Origin: Pseudocitrobacter vendiensis
GTDB taxonomy: Bacteria > Pseudomonadota > Gammaproteobacteria > Enterobacterales > Enterobacteriaceae
Assembly (NCBI RefSeq): GCF_943590815.1
Contig: NZ_CALSBS010000001.1
Location: 186,001 to 250,000, forward strand
DNA length: 64,000 bases
Direction of reading: 5' to 3'
The notes under the pieces were generated by a model. It ran no database searches. It had not been told where the DNA came from and worked only from the letters and a program-made list of their open reading frames with translations. This document shows positions 31,146 to 41,361 of this stretch, one piece after another (position 1 is the stretch's first letter; each line of letters opens with the position of its first letter). The position numbers were made by a program, and so were the translations under genes.

Positions 31146-32189
31146 ATGAGCGTGATGTTTGACCCAGAAGCCGCAATTTACCCCTTCCCGCCGAAACCGG
31201 TGGCCCTCAGCGTGGATGAAAAACAGTTCTACCGCGAGAAAATCAAACGCCTGTTGAAAGAACGCAATGCGGTGATGGTGGCGCATTACTACACCGACCC
31301 GGAAATTCAGCAACTGGCCGAAGAGACAGGGGGATGCATCTCGGACTCTCTGGAGATGGCGCGCTTTGGCGCAAAGCATCCGGCAACAACGTTACTGGTC
31401 GCAGGCGTTCGTTTTATGGGCGAGACGGCGAAAATCCTTAGCCCTGAGAAAACCATTCTCATGCCCACTCTGCATGCAGAGTGTTCGCTTGATCTTGGCT
31501 GCCCCATTGAAGCGTTTAACGCCTTCTGCGATGCGCATCCCGATCGCACCGTTGTTGTCTATGCCAATACTTCCGCCGCGGTAAAAGCGCGTGCGGATTG
31601 GGTGGTGACGTCCAGTATCGCAGTCGAACTCATTGAGCATCTTGATAGTTTGGGTGAAAAAATCATCTGGGCGCCGGATCGCCACCTCGGCAGTTATGTC
31701 CAGAAACAGACTGGCGCAGATGTGCTGTGCTGGAATGGCGCCTGTATCGTACATGATGAATTCAAAACCCAGGCGCTCGCGCGTATGAAAGCGTTGTATC
31801 CCCAGGCGGCTATTCTGGTACACCCGGAGTCACCACAAGCGATTGTCGATATGGCTGATGCCGTAGGTTCAACCAGCCAGCTCATCAACGCCGCCAAAAC
31901 CCTGCCGCACCCACAGCTGATCGTCGCGACCGACCGTGGTATTTTTTACAAGATGCAGCAGGCCGTACCAGAAAAAGAACTGCTGGAGGCGCCGACGGCG
32001 GGGGAAGGCGCCACCTGTCGCACCTGCGCACATTGCCCGTGGATGGCAATGAATGGCCTGAAAGCCATTGCTGAAGGGCTGGAGCAGGGCGGTGCCGCGC
32101 ATGAAATTCACGTTGACGAGACGCAGCGTCAGGGCGCGCTGGTGCCACTGAACCGCATGCTTGATTTTGCGGCTACACTTCGGGGATAA
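31146..32189 (+). CDS. nadA: Quinolinate synthase A
   Basis: 4Fe-4S enzyme that condenses iminoaspartate with dihydroxyacetone phosphate to quinolinate in NAD synthesis. The 347 aa include cluster cysteines in AECSLDLGC (about 110-118), NGAC (about 200) and CRTCAHCP (about 291-298). The second of two adjacent ATGs is used (MSVMFDPE, as in K-12). It forms an operon with pnuC 23 bp downstream, under the NadR box. Confidence 0.97.
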   Translation: MSVMFDPEAAIYPFPPKPVALSVDEKQFYREKIKRLLKERNAVMVAHYYTDPEIQQLAEETGGCISDSLEMARFGAKHPATTLLVAGVRFMGETAKILSPEKTILMPTLHAECSLDLGCPIEAFNAFCDAHPDRTVVVYANTSAAVKARADWVVTSSIAVELIEHLDSLGEKIIWAPDRHLGSYVQKQTGADVLCWNGACIVHDEFKTQALARMKALYPQAAILVHPESPQAIVDMADAVGSTSQLINAAKTLPHPQLIVATDRGIFYKMQQAVPEKELLEAPTAGEGATCRTCAHCPWMAMNGLKAIAEGLEQGGAAHEIHVDETQRQGALVPLNRMLDFAATLRG

Positions 32190-32212
32190 CGTGATAACCC
32201 TCTGGAGATAAA

Positions 32213-32932
32213 ATGGATTTCTTTAGTACGCAAAACATTCTGGTGCACATCCCTATCGGCGCGGGCGGTTATGACCTCTCCTGGATTGAAGCCGTCGGTA
32301 CCGTGGCGGGATTACTGTGTATCTGGCTGGCAAGCCTGGAAAAAATCGTGAACTACTTTTTCGGGCTGGTTAACGTCACCCTGTTCGCGATTATTTTCTT
32401 CCAGATTCAGCTCTACGCCAGCCTGCTGCTGCAACTGTTCTTCTTTGCGGCAAATATTTATGGCTGGTATGCGTGGTCGCGACAAACCCAGCAACATGAA
32501 GCCGAACTGCAAATCCGCTGGCTACCGAAGCCGAAAGCGCTCGGTTGGCTGGCAGCCTGTGTGGTGGCGATTGGCCTGATGACGGTTTACATCGACCCGG
32601 TGTTTGCTTTCCTGACGCGCGTGGCGGTGAACGTGATGCAGTTCTTTGGCCTGAACGTCACGCAGCCCACGCTGCAGCCTGACGCGTTCCCGTTCTGGGA
32701 TTCCTGCATGATGGTGTTGTCGATTGTGGCGATGGTGCTAATGACGCGCAAATACGTGGAGAACTGGCTGCTGTGGGTGATAATCAACCTTATCAGCGTG
32801 GTGATTTTTGCCCTTCAGGGCGTGTACGCCATGTCGCTGGAATACCTGATCCTGACCTTTATCGCGCTTAACGGTAGTCGAATGTGGATGAACAGCGCGC
32901 GTGAGCGAGGCTCTCGCGCGTTTTCTCATTAA
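32213..32932 (+). CDS. pnuC: Nicotinamide riboside transporter PnuC
   Basis: Inner-membrane facilitator for nicotinamide riboside, linking salvage to nadA. The 239 aa give about seven hydrophobic segments, with the [18 protein letters not shown]-terminal signature and the W-rich [10 protein letters not shown] segment near 86. The stop region overlaps the convergent zitB by 4 nt. Confidence 0.96.
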   Translation: MDFFSTQNILVHIPIGAGGYDLSWIEAVGTVAGLLCIWLASLEKIVNYFFGLVNVTLFAIIFFQIQLYASLLLQLFFFAANIYGWYAWSRQTQQHEAELQIRWLPKPKALGWLAACVVAIGLMTVYIDPVFAFLTRVAVNVMQFFGLNVTQPTLQPDAFPFWDSCMMVLSIVAMVLMTRKYVENWLLWVIINLISVVIFALQGVYAMSLEYLILTFIALNGSRMWMNSARERGSRAFSH

Positions 32933-33873
32933 TGATGGTGATGATGCCCGTGTCCGGCTGTCGTCTCGTTGAGATGGCATTCCGGGCCGCTACAGGGCTG
33001 ATACTCCATCTGGATGGTAGCGTGCTCAATCTGATAATGATGTTCAAGAAAGTGCTGAATACTGTCGAGTAGCGCATCATGATCGTGCGGCGGCACCACC
33101 TGAACATGCAGCGTCATGAGCGGTTTTTCGCCCACCAGCCAGACGTGAACGTGGTGCACGTCGCGGACTTCGGGAATGGCTCTGCGCAGATCGCGTTTCA
33201 GCGCCGTGACATCCATAGTGCGCGGCGCGCCTTCCAGTAGTTCATTAACGCTTTCTTTCAGCAGCGACCACGCGCTACGCAGCACCAGGCACGAGACCAG
33301 CACTGACAGAATCGGATCGATAGGCGTCCAGCCCGTCATCATGATCACCACCGCGGCGGCAATCGCGCCCACCGATCCCAGTAGATCGCCCATTACATGC
33401 AGTGCCGCGGCGCGTACATTCAGGTTTTTTTCATCGCTACCGCGGTGGAGGATCCAGAACGAAAGAATATTGGCAATTAACCCTGCGACGGCAATGATCA
33501 TCATGGTTGCCCCAGCGATGGGCTGCGGATGGTAGAAGCGCTGGATTGCTTCCCAGACGATCAGAATGGTAATGACCACCAGTGCGATGGCGTTAACAAA
33601 CGCAGCGAGGGTGGTGAGGCGCAGCCAACCAAAGGTATGACGGGCATTTGGTGGACGACGCGCAAAGTGGACGGCCAGTAGCGCAAACAGCAGCGCGGCG
33701 GAGTCGGTCAGCATATGTCCGGCATCGGCCAGCAGCGCCAGCGAACCAGAAATAATCCCACCGATGGTCTCCACCACCATAAATCCAGCAGTGATGATAA
33801 ACGCCAGCAGCAATCGGCGGGCGTTTTTGTCTTCGGGAAGATGGGGGGAAGCATGTGAGTGTGAGTGCGCCAT
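32929..33873 (-). CDS. zitB: Zinc efflux transporter ZitB (CDF family)
   Basis: Exports Zn(II) from the cytoplasm in exchange for protons. The 314-aa protein has six predicted transmembrane helices with metal-site motifs [13 protein letters not shown] (about 48-60) and [10 protein letters not shown] (about 158-167). It has a His-rich N-terminus ([11 protein letters not shown]) and a His-rich C-terminal tail ending in five histidines. Convergent with pnuC. Confidence 0.96.
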   Translation of the reverse strand: MAHSHSHASPHLPEDKNARRLLLAFIITAGFMVVETIGGIISGSLALLADAGHMLTDSAALLFALLAVHFARRPPNARHTFGWLRLTTLAAFVNAIALVVITILIVWEAIQRFYHPQPIAGATMMIIAVAGLIANILSFWILHRGSDEKNLNVRAAALHVMGDLLGSVGAIAAAVVIMMTGWTPIDPILSVLVSCLVLRSAWSLLKESVNELLEGAPRTMDVTALKRDLRRAIPEVRDVHHVHVWLVGEKPLMTLHVQVVPPHDHDALLDSIQHFLEHHYQIEHATIQMEYQPCSGPECHLNETTAGHGHHHHH

Positions 33874-33983
33874 AATGTCATCCGTTTTATGCTTTTGTTA
33901 ACTGTATGACATCATACCTTTTTTACGCCAACAAAATAAAAAAGGAGAGCATAAGCTCTCCCGTTATCGACATGTTTCAAACA

Positions 33984-34364
33984 TTACTGAGTGGTGCCAT
34001 CAGTTTTACTCGCGGGATCATTCTTGGTGCCATTTCCGTTTTCAACTTTTTTGTTGATATCCGGGCAGCGACCATCTTTGCACATCGAATTTTTATGCAC
34101 TTCATCCTTAGTCATCCCGTCATGATGGGTGGCGGAACCTTGTTGATGATGCATTGTGCTGCCAGAACCCGTATTGATATTGCTATTATCAACACCGTTC
34201 GGTGCAACATTTTCTTTCGCATCAGGGGCTACCTGGCCGGCATCAGCAGCGGCATTCGCCTGACCATTGTTACTTTGCGCGCCCGTATCTGCGGCCAGAG
34301 CCGCGCCGCTGGCGAGAGTGAGCGTAGCGGTAAGGAGAAGTGTGCTCAGTTTAGTCGTTTTCAT
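33984..34364 (-). CDS. ybgS: Putative periplasmic homeobox-like protein YbgS
   Basis: A small secreted protein of unknown function. Of 126 aa, the first 24 or so form a signal peptide (cleavage after ALAA). The remainder is hydrophilic and rich in Asn, Gly, Asp and Thr, with a conserved [17 protein letters not shown] segment containing two cysteines. It is regularly found between zitB and aroG in enterics. An overlapping plus-strand frame (33906-34445) is its shadow. Confidence 0.9.
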   Translation of the reverse strand: MKTTKLSTLLLTATLTLASGAALAADTGAQSNNGQANAAADAGQVAPDAKENVAPNGVDNSNINTGSGSTMHHQQGSATHHDGMTKDEVHKNSMCKDGRCPDINKKVENGNGTKNDPASKTDGTTQ

Positions 34365-34681
34365 AAGGTGCTCCTGTTATGTCTTCAGTACCGGATAGCA
34401 TCTTCCGACGTACTTATGCCAACGAGGGTGGCAGGCAATGGTTAAAGATGTCGCCACAGGCCAATCAAGCCAGTAGAGAATCTCGAAAAAATAATAAAAC
34501 AGAGTCGTTACAGTTAAAAATTGTAGGTTAGATCTCGTTATTCGCTACTTTCTGGCGTTTTTTAGGCTAATTCCAGGATTATTCCGCGCAAGGTGTAAAA
34601 CCCAGTTTACACTTTCTGACGAAAGATATAGATTGAGGGGATTGCATTCAATCATATAAGTATGGCAACACTGGAACGAAC
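34365..34681. promoter_or_regulatory. ybgS / aroG divergent promoter region
   Basis: A 317-bp gap with no gene. It contains the leftward ybgS promoter region and the aroG promoter with its TyrR box, listed separately. Confidence 0.6.
34594..34611 (+). promoter_or_regulatory. TyrR box of aroG
   Basis: TGTAAA-ACCCAG-TTTACA is a perfect palindromic match to the strong TyrR box TGTAAA-N6-TTTACA. In E. coli TyrR with phenylalanine or tryptophan represses aroG. Confidence 0.85.
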
Positions 34682-35734
34682 ATGAATTATCAGAACGACG
34701 ATTTACGTATCAAAGAGATCAACGAGTTATTGCCTCCGGTCGCACTCCTTGAGAAATTCCCCGCCACAGAAAACGCTGCTAATACGGTTTCCCGTGCGCG
34801 CAAAGCGATTCACAAAATCCTGAAAGGCAACGACGATCGTCTTCTGGTGGTGATTGGCCCATGTTCTATCCACGATCCAGCCGCGGCGAAAGAGTACGCA
34901 TCACGCCTGCTGGCGATGCGTGAAGAACTTAGTGATTCGCTCGAAATCGTCATGCGCGTCTATTTTGAAAAACCGCGTACCACGGTGGGCTGGAAGGGGC
35001 TGATTAACGATCCGCACATGGATCACAGCTACCAAATCAACGATGGCCTGCGCATCGCGCGTAAGTTGCTGCTCGATATCAACGACACCGGCCTGCCGGC
35101 AGCGGGCGAGTTCCTTGATATGATAACCCCACAATACCTGGCCGATTTAATGAGCTGGGGTGCAATTGGTGCGCGTACGACCGAATCTCAGGTGCACCGC
35201 GAACTGGCCTCGGGCCTTTCCTGCCCGGTCGGTTTTAAAAACGGGACGGATGGCACCATGAAAGTGGCTATTGACGCCATCAATGCGGCAGGTGCGCCAC
35301 ACTGTTTCCTTTCTGTCACCAAATGGGGGCATTCCGCTATCGTTAACACCAGCGGTAACGGTGACTGCCACATCATTCTGCGCGGTGGCAAAGAGCCGAA
35401 CTACAGTGCCGCACACGTGGCCAGCGTAAAAGAATCGTTGAAAAAAGCCGACCTTCCCGCTCAGGTGATGATCGATTTCAGTCACGCAAACTCCAGTAAG
35501 CAATTCAAAAAACAGATGGAAGTGGGCGCGGACGTCTGCCAGCAAATTGCGGGCGGTGAGCAGGCGATTATTGGCGTGATGATTGAAAGCCACCTGGTGG
35601 AAGGCAATCAGAACCCGGACAACGGTGAACCACTGGTTTACGGCAAGAGCATTACCGATGCCTGCATCGGTTGGGAAGATACGGAAACCATCCTGCGTCA
35701 GTTGGCGAATGCGGTAAAAGCACGTCGCGGATAA
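34682..35734 (+). CDS. aroG: DAHP synthase, phenylalanine-sensitive
   Basis: First enzyme of the shikimate pathway: joins phosphoenolpyruvate and erythrose-4-phosphate. The 350-aa length and the N-terminus MNYQNDDLRIKEINELLPP match the Phe-feedback isoenzyme. Active-site motifs include GPCSIHDP near 59, KPRTTVGWKG near 97 and GARTTESQ near 163. It is preceded by a TyrR box and followed by a BIME and a terminator shared with gpmA. Confidence 0.97.
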   Translation: MNYQNDDLRIKEINELLPPVALLEKFPATENAANTVSRARKAIHKILKGNDDRLLVVIGPCSIHDPAAAKEYASRLLAMREELSDSLEIVMRVYFEKPRTTVGWKGLINDPHMDHSYQINDGLRIARKLLLDINDTGLPAAGEFLDMITPQYLADLMSWGAIGARTTESQVHRELASGLSCPVGFKNGTDGTMKVAIDAINAAGAPHCFLSVTKWGHSAIVNTSGNGDCHIILRGGKEPNYSAAHVASVKESLKKADLPAQVMIDFSHANSSKQFKKQMEVGADVCQQIAGGEQAIIGVMIESHLVEGNQNPDNGEPLVYGKSITDACIGWEDTETILRQLANAVKARRG

Positions 35735-35822
35735 GGCGCCTGATGCGCTACGCTTATCAGGCCTACATAACTTGTGCGATGTTTTGTAGGCTGGATAAGG
35801 CGTTTACGCCGCACCCGGCAAG
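35735..35822. repeat. BIME after aroG
   Basis: Two inverted REP units (GCGCCTGATGCGC...TATCAGGC and GTAGGCTGGATAAGGCG...CGCCGCACCCGGC) lie directly behind the aroG stop. Confidence 0.85.
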
Positions 35823-35850
35823 AACAAATCGCATAATGTCAGCAATTTGA

Positions 35851-35876
35851 ACGGGTAGCTTGCGCTACCCGTTTTT
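35851..35876. terminator. Bidirectional terminator, aroG / gpmA
   Basis: ACGGGTAGC / GCTACCCGT is a perfect 9-bp stem with a 4-nt loop. Rightward it is followed by TTTTT. Leftward from gpmA it lies 6 nt after the stop codon, with a weaker tail. Confidence 0.85.
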
Positions 35877-35881
35877 CATGA

Positions 35882-36634
35882 TTACTTCGCTTTACCCTGG
35901 TTTGCCACGGCAGCTGCTTTTGCAGCGATTTCGTCAGCATTGCCCAGATAGTAATGTTTGATAGGCTTGAAGTTTTCGTCGAACTCATACACCAGCGGCA
36001 CGCCGGTTGGGATGTTCAGGTCGATAATCTCTTCTTCGCCCATGTTATCCAGGTATTTCACCAGCGCACGCAGAGAGTTACCGTGAGCGGCGATGATCAC
36101 GCGTTCACCGCTTTTAATGCGTGGCAGAATGGTTTCGTTCCAGTACGGCACGACGCGATCGATGGTCAGCGCCAGGCTTTCGGTAACCGGCAGCTCTTTA
36201 TCGGTCAGTTTGGCATAACGCGGGTCGTGGCCCGGGTAGCGCTCGTCATCTTTGGTCAGCTCTGGCGGGGTGATGGCAAAACCACGACGCCACTGTTTCA
36301 CCTGGTCGTCACCGTATTTTGCTGCGGTTTCCGCTTTGTTCAGACCCTGAAGCGCACCGTAATGACGTTCGTTCAGTTTCCAGGATTTCTCAACCGGCAG
36401 CCACGCTTGATCCAGCTCGTCCAGCACATTCCACAGCGTATGGATGGCACGTTTCAGCACGGAGGTATAAGCAAAATCGAAGGTGTAGCCTTCAGCCTTC
36501 AGCAGTTTACCGGCCGCTTTCGCTTCGCCAACGCCTTTCTCTGACAGGTCCACGTCATACCAACCCGTAAAGCGGTTTTCGTTGTTCCACTGACTTTCAC
36601 CGTGACGAACCAGTACCAGCTTAGTTACAGCCAT
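35882..36634 (-). CDS. gpmA: 2,3-bisphosphoglycerate-dependent phosphoglycerate mutase
   Basis: Interconverts 3- and 2-phosphoglycerate in glycolysis. The 250-aa length equals E. coli. The catalytic phosphohistidine His11 is in [10 protein letters not shown], and the second histidine is in [10 protein letters not shown] near 183. I start at MAVTKLVL behind AGGAG, not at the upstream frame start that adds five residues. A Fur-like box lies about 30 bp upstream, in line with the Fur and iron response of gpmA in E. coli. Confidence 0.97.
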   Translation of the reverse strand: MAVTKLVLVRHGESQWNNENRFTGWYDVDLSEKGVGEAKAAGKLLKAEGYTFDFAYTSVLKRAIHTLWNVLDELDQAWLPVEKSWKLNERHYGALQGLNKAETAAKYGDDQVKQWRRGFAITPPELTKDDERYPGHDPRYAKLTDKELPVTESLALTIDRVVPYWNETILPRIKSGERVIIAAHGNSLRALVKYLDNMGEEEIIDLNIPTGVPLVYEFDENFKPIKHYYLGNADEIAAKAAAVANQGKAK

Positions 36635-36662
36635 ACTCTCACTCCTCAAGCTTTATTTGAAT

Positions 36663-36681
36663 GATAACAATTCTCATTATA
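36663..36681 (-). promoter_or_regulatory. Fur box upstream of gpmA
   Basis: The minus-strand 19-mer TATAATGAGAATTGTTATC matches the Fur consensus at about 15 of 19 positions. Fur control of gpmA is known in E. coli. Confidence 0.7.
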
Positions 36682-36810
36682 TTGCCGCGATCGGCTCGAC
36701 GGCAACGCTTATGCATAACCATAGCGAAAATAGCGGCTGAGTGTAAGGTGGTTGTGAATGCAGGGTTGTGAATTTGTCGATAATTGACGCTAAATTCAGC
36801 AAAGTGCGCA

Positions 36811-36845
36811 AAAAAAATGACCGGATGTCAGAAGGACATCCGGTC
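36811..36845 (-). terminator. gal operon terminator
   Basis: Reading leftward, GACCGGATGTC / GACATCCGGTC forms a perfect 11-bp stem with a 5-nt loop and runs into seven T residues just behind the galM stop codon. Confidence 0.9.
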
Positions 36846-36853
36846 GATGGGCA

Positions 36854-37894
36854 TTACTCGGCAATAAACTGATATTCCGTCAAACTGACATACTCTTCGC
36901 CTGGCCGTAGCACGCAGTCAGGTTGCGGCCATTCCGGGTGGTTCGGGCTATCGGGCAGGAACTCGCTTTCCAGCGCCAGACCTTGCCATGCGGTATAAGG
37001 TTCGCTGCCGCGAGACGGTGTACCGTCGAGGAAGTTGCCGGAGTAAAATTGCAGGGCAGGGGCTGAGGTAAAGACCTTCATCTGCAATTTCTCATCCTGC
37101 GACCACACGCGGGCGACAACCTGAGAAGCATCGCCTTTCGCCTGTAACAGAAAAGCGTGATCGTAACCTTTTACTTTCTGCTGATCGCCGTCGGCCAGAA
37201 AATCGGTGGAAATCGCCTTCGGCTGGCGGAAATCGAAGCTGGTGCCAGTCACGTCTTTCAGGCCGTCATGGGGAATCCCCATTTCATCCACCGGCAGGTA
37301 GGCATCTGCCAGAAGTTGCAGTTTGTGGCTACGCACGTCACTCTGCTCGCCATTGAGGTTGAAGTAGACGTGGTTGGTCATATTCACCGGACAGGCTTTA
37401 TCGACGGTTGCGCGATATTCGATAGAGATGCGGTTATCGTCCGTCAGGTGATAACGCGCTGAGGCGTTGAGCGTGCCCGGAAAACCCTGGTCGCCATCGT
37501 CGGACGTCAGGGTGAACAACACCTGGGTGTCGTTCTGGTTGCTGATGGCCCAGCGACGTTTATCAAACCCTTCGCTGCCGCCGTGCAGCTGATTTTCGCC
37601 CTGGCTTGGGGTCAACGCATAGGTTTTGCCATCCAGCGTAAAGCGGCTTTTGGCGATACGGTTGGCGTAACGGCCAATGGATGCGCCAAAGTAGGCGGCC
37701 TGCTGGCTGTACTGTTCCGGTGAGGCGCAGCCCAGCAGCGCTTCGCGAATAGAACCATCCGCCAGTGGAATACGTGCGGAGAGCAGCGTCGCGCCCCAGT
37801 CCATGAGTGTCACCACCACGCCCTGCGCATTACGCAGAGTGACCAGGCGATACGGAAGGCCATCGGGGGCCAGGGTTGGCGTTTCGGTTAGCAC
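36854..37894 (-). CDS. galM: Galactose mutarotase (aldose 1-epimerase)
   Basis: Converts beta- to alpha-galactose for GalK. With the GTG at 37894 the protein is 346 aa, the K-12 length, and its start overlaps the galK end by 7 nt. A longer frame to 37921 would add nine residues inside galK. Motifs: [11 protein letters not shown] near 74, the active-site [10 protein letters not shown] near 172 and [12 protein letters not shown] near 305. Last gene of galETKM. Confidence 0.96.
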   Translation of the reverse strand: MLTETPTLAPDGLPYRLVTLRNAQGVVVTLMDWGATLLSARIPLADGSIREALLGCASPEQYSQQAAYFGASIGRYANRIAKSRFTLDGKTYALTPSQGENQLHGGSEGFDKRRWAISNQNDTQVLFTLTSDDGDQGFPGTLNASARYHLTDDNRISIEYRATVDKACPVNMTNHVYFNLNGEQSDVRSHKLQLLADAYLPVDEMGIPHDGLKDVTGTSFDFRQPKAISTDFLADGDQQKVKGYDHAFLLQAKGDASQVVARVWSQDEKLQMKVFTSAPALQFYSGNFLDGTPSRGSEPYTAWQGLALESEFLPDSPNHPEWPQPDCVLRPGEEYVSLTEYQFIAE

Positions 37895-39036
37895 TGTCCA
37901 GCTCCTTGTGAAGGTTTGCAAACGTAGAATGTCTCTTTGATGCCGGTTTTAGCTTCATACTGGTCAGCCACGGCCTGCTGTACGGCATCCACCATCTCTT
38001 CCGGCACCAGCGCCACGATACAGCCGCCGAAGCCGCCACCGGTCATACGTACGCCACCCTTGTCGCCAATCGTGGTTTTCACGATCTCAACCAGCGTGTC
38101 GATTTGTGGCACGGTGATTTCGAAATCATCACGCATAGAGGCATGAGATTCCGCCATCAGTTTACCCATGTGTTTAAGGTCGCCTTTTTCCAGCGCCTCA
38201 GCGGCTTCTACGGTACGGGCGTTTTCGGTCAGCACGTGACGTACGCGTTTAGCCACGATGGGGTCAAGCTGGCTGGCAACCGCGTTGAATTGATCCAGCG
38301 TGACATCACGCAGGGCAGGTTGTTGGAAGAAGCGCGCGCCGGTTTCGCACTGCTCGCGACGCGTGTTGTACTCGCTGCCGACCAGCGTGCGTTTGAAGTT
38401 ACTGTTAATGATCACCACCGCTACGCCCTTCGGCATAGAGACCGCTTTGGTGCCCAGCGTGCGGCAGTCGATCAGTAACGCATGATCTTTCTTGCCCAGC
38501 GCGGAAATCAGCTGATCCATGATGCCGCAGTTACACCCCACGAACTGGTTCTCGGCTTCCTGACCGTTCAGCGCAATCTGCGCGCCATCCAGCGGCAGAT
38601 GATACAGCTGCTGGAACACGGTGCCGACGGCGACTTCCAGCGAGGCGGAAGAGCTGAGGCCCGCGCCCTGCGGCACATTACCGCTGATTACCAGATCCGC
38701 GCCGCCGAAGTCTGCGTTGCGTTTTTGCAGATGTTTCACCACGCCGCGTACATAGTTAGACCACTGCTGCGTGCCATGTGTCACGATAGGCGCATCGAGG
38801 GAGAATTCATCGGTCTGGTTATCGTAATCGGCGGCAATCACGCGAACGGTACGATCCTGACGCGGCGCGCAGCTGATCACCGTCTGGTAATCAATGGCGC
38901 AGGGCAGCACAAAACCGTCGTTATAGTCGGTATGTTCGCCGATCAGGTTAACGCGGCCTGGTGCCTGAATAATGTGGGTAGCAGGGTAGCCAAATTTTTC
39001 AGCAAACAGGGATTGTGTTCTTTCTTTCAGACTCAT
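37888..39036 (-). CDS. galK: Galactokinase
   Basis: GHMP-family kinase phosphorylating galactose at C1. At 382 aa it has the galactokinase signature [16 protein letters not shown] near 28, the ATP loop [14 protein letters not shown] near 125 and the C-terminal [11 protein letters not shown] motif near 340. It lies 2 bp after galT and overlaps galM. Confidence 0.98.
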   Translation of the reverse strand: MSLKERTQSLFAEKFGYPATHIIQAPGRVNLIGEHTDYNDGFVLPCAIDYQTVISCAPRQDRTVRVIAADYDNQTDEFSLDAPIVTHGTQQWSNYVRGVVKHLQKRNADFGGADLVISGNVPQGAGLSSSASLEVAVGTVFQQLYHLPLDGAQIALNGQEAENQFVGCNCGIMDQLISALGKKDHALLIDCRTLGTKAVSMPKGVAVVIINSNFKRTLVGSEYNTRREQCETGARFFQQPALRDVTLDQFNAVASQLDPIVAKRVRHVLTENARTVEAAEALEKGDLKHMGKLMAESHASMRDDFEITVPQIDTLVEIVKTTIGDKGGVRMTGGGFGGCIVALVPEEMVDAVQQAVADQYEAKTGIKETFYVCKPSQGAGQC

Positions 39037-39038
39037 TG

Positions 39039-40085
39039 TTATTCTCCGGACTCGCGAAAATGAATATCACTGACCGCGCGCAGGCGCTCGGCGGCTTGTT
39101 CTGCCGTCAGGTCGCGCTGGGTTTCTGCCAGCATTTCATAGCCAACCATAAATTTACGCACGGTAGCGGAACGCAGCAGCGGCGGGTAGAAGTGCGCGTG
39201 CAACTGCCAGTGTGCGTTTTCTTCACCATTAAACGGCGCGCCGTGCCAGCCCATTGAATAGGGGAAGGAGCACTGGAACAGATTATCGTAGCGGCTGGTC
39301 AGTTTTTTCAGCGCCAGCGCCAAATCGTCACGCTGAGCATCCGATAAGTCGGTGATGCGCAGGACATGCGTTTTGGGCAGCAGCAGCGTTTCGAACGGCC
39401 ATGCCGCCCAATAAGGGACAACTGCCAGCCAATGTTCGGTTTCCACGACGGTACGGCTGCCGTCTGCCAGCTCGCGCTGGACGTAATCGACCAGCATCGG
39501 AGAACCCTGCTCGGCAAAATAGGCGCGTTGCAGGCGATCTTCGCGTTCGATTTCATTTGGCAGGAAGCTGTTGGCCCACACCTGACCATGCGGATGTGGG
39601 TTGGAGCAGCCCATCGCCGCGCCTTTGTTTTCAAAGACCTGTACCCATGGATAGCGTTGACCCAGTTCGGCGGTCTGTTCCTGCCAGGTTTTCACTACCT
39701 CCTGCAACGCGGGGAGCGTTAATTCGGGCAGCGTTTTGCTGTGATCCGGCGAGAAGCAGATCACGCGGCTGGTACCGCGGGCACTCATGCAACGCATTAA
39801 TGGATCGTCGCTTTCCGGCGCATCTGGGGTGTCGGTCATCAGCGCGGCGAAGTCATTAGTAAAAACATAAGTGCTGGTGTAGTCGGGGTTTTTGTCACCC
39901 GTCACCCGGGTGTTGCCCGGGCATAAAAAGCAGTCCGGATCGTGCGCGGGCAGCGTCTGTTTTGACGGTGTCTCTTGCGCCCCTTGCCAGGGGCGTTTTG
40001 CGCGATGCGGTGAAACTAAAATCCACTGCCCGGTTAAAGGGTTATAACGGCGGTGGGGATGATCGACGGGGTTAAATTGCGTCAT
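39039..40085 (-). CDS. galT: Galactose-1-phosphate uridylyltransferase
   Basis: Leloir enzyme transferring UMP from UDP-glucose to galactose-1-phosphate. At 348 aa it has zinc-site cysteines in CFLCPGN near 52 and the catalytic histidine pair in NPHPHGQVW near 164-166. It lies 9 bp after galE. Confidence 0.98.
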   Translation of the reverse strand: MTQFNPVDHPHRRYNPLTGQWILVSPHRAKRPWQGAQETPSKQTLPAHDPDCFLCPGNTRVTGDKNPDYTSTYVFTNDFAALMTDTPDAPESDDPLMRCMSARGTSRVICFSPDHSKTLPELTLPALQEVVKTWQEQTAELGQRYPWVQVFENKGAAMGCSNPHPHGQVWANSFLPNEIEREDRLQRAYFAEQGSPMLVDYVQRELADGSRTVVETEHWLAVVPYWAAWPFETLLLPKTHVLRITDLSDAQRDDLALALKKLTSRYDNLFQCSFPYSMGWHGAPFNGEENAHWQLHAHFYPPLLRSATVRKFMVGYEMLAETQRDLTAEQAAERLRAVSDIHFRESGE

Positions 40086-40094
40086 CAGAAATCC

Positions 40095-41111
40095 TTAGTC
40101 TGGATATCCCTGAGGATGACGGGACTGCCAGTGCCAGGTGTCCTGCGCCATTTCATCGAGATTACGGGTTACGCGCCAGTTCAGATCCTTGTCAGCTTTG
40201 GAGGCATCGGCCCAGTAGGCCGGAAGGTCGCCATCACGACGGGGAGCGAAATGGTAGTTAATCGGTTTGCCGCAGGCTTTGCTAAAGGCGTTCACCACGT
40301 CAAGCACGCTGCTGCCTACGCCAGCACCGAGGTTATAAATATGCACACCGGCTTTGTTCGCCAGTTTTTCCATTGCCGCAACGTGACCGTCGGCGAGGTC
40401 CATCACGTGGATGTAGTCGCGCACGCCGGTGCCGTCAGGCGTAGGGTAATCGTTGCCGAAAATCGCCAGCGATTCGCGGCGGCCAACCGCAACCTGAGCG
40501 ATATACGGCATCAGATTGTTTGGGATGCCCTGCGGATCTTCACCCATGTCGCCAGAGGCATGGGCGCCCACCGGGTTGAAGTAACGTAGCAGCGAAATGC
40601 TCCATTCCGGCTGTGCTTTTTGCAGGTCGGTCAGGATTTGTTCGACCATCAGTTTGCTTTTGCCGTACGGGCTTTGCGGGGTACCGGTTGGGAAGCTTTC
40701 AACGTAAGGGATTTTTGGCTGGTCGCCATACACGGTAGCGGAGGAGCTGAAAATGAAGTTTTTGACATTCGCGGCACGCATGGCGGAAACCAGTCGTAGT
40801 GTTCCGTTAACGTTATTGTCATAATACTCCAGCGGTTTTTGCACCGACTCGCCAACTGCCTTCAGTCCCGCGAAGTGAATCACCGCCTCGATGGCGTGAT
40901 CGGTCAGGATTGTGGTCATCAATGCTTCATCGCGAATATCGCCTTCCACGAACGTGGCTTTTTTCCCGCCCAGACGTTCGATTACCGGTAAGACGCTGCG
41001 TTTGCTGTTACACAGGTTGTCGAGAATGATGACCTCGTGGCCCTGTTGCAGCAACTGCACGCAGGTATGACTCCCGATGTAACCGCTACCACCCGTAACC
41101 AGTACTCTCAT
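40095..41111 (-). CDS. galE: UDP-glucose 4-epimerase
   Basis: NAD-dependent SDR enzyme interconverting UDP-galactose and UDP-glucose. The 338 aa include GGSGYIGSH (residues 7-15), the catalytic Ser124 region SSATVYG and Tyr149/Lys153 (YGKSK). The MRVLVTGG start matches K-12; the frame continues 14 codons upstream into the promoter. The coding start contains the internal GalR operator. First gene of the gal operon. Confidence 0.98.
   Translation of the reverse strand: MRVLVTGGSGYIGSHTCVQLLQQGHEVIILDNLCNSKRSVLPVIERLGGKKATFVEGDIRDEALMTTILTDHAIEAVIHFAGLKAVGESVQKPLEYYDNNVNGTLRLVSAMRAANVKNFIFSSSATVYGDQPKIPYVESFPTGTPQSPYGKSKLMVEQILTDLQKAQPEWSISLLRYFNPVGAHASGDMGEDPQGIPNNLMPYIAQVAVGRRESLAIFGNDYPTPDGTGVRDYIHVMDLADGHVAAMEKLANKAGVHIYNLGAGVGSSVLDVVNAFSKACGKPINYHFAPRRDGDLPAYWADASKADKDLNWRVTRNLDEMAQDTWHWQSRHPQGYPD
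41077..41092 (-). promoter_or_regulatory. gal internal operator OI (inside galE)
   Basis: The minus-strand sequence GTGGTAGCGGTTACAT matches my recollection of the E. coli gal internal operator, bound by GalR/GalS. It pairs with OE 113 bp upstream for repression looping. Confidence 0.85.
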
Positions 41112-41148
41112 TTTTCGCTCCATTAGGCTTATGGTATGTAATGAAGAT

Positions 41149-41154
41149 AGCATA
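41149..41154 (-). promoter_or_regulatory. gal promoter -10
   Basis: Minus-strand TATGCT, the gal P1 -10 of E. coli, lies about 38 bp before the galE start. It sits downstream of the CRP region and OE, in the classic order. Confidence 0.75.
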
Positions 41155-41167
41155 CCAGAGAAGGTAA

Positions 41168-41189
41168 AAGTGTGACATGGGATAAATTA
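41168..41189 (-). promoter_or_regulatory. CRP site of the gal promoter
   Basis: The minus-strand core ATGTCACACTT sits between OE and the -10 exactly as in E. coli, where CRP activates P1. Only one half-site is strong, as in E. coli. Confidence 0.7.
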
Positions 41190-41205
41190 GTGGAATCGTT
41201 TACAC
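41190..41205 (-). promoter_or_regulatory. gal external operator OE
   Basis: Minus-strand GTGTAAACGATTCCAC agrees with the E. coli GalR/GalS external operator. Confidence 0.85.
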
Positions 41206-41361
41206 TAAATGCATAAACGTAGCTTTGATTTTAAATTCTTTATTTTCATACGGTTATGGGTAATCGTATAAATCTTAAAAATATGCGGTGAATTTTTATG
41301 TAATGGCGTGATGTTGCGCCAGCGCAGTAAAGCCACACCGGCGCAGCAGGGGAGAGGCGGG

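Noticed and set aside
33906-34445. 179-codon plus-strand frame opposite ybgS
   Set aside because: Antisense to ybgS, which has a signal peptide and known conservation.
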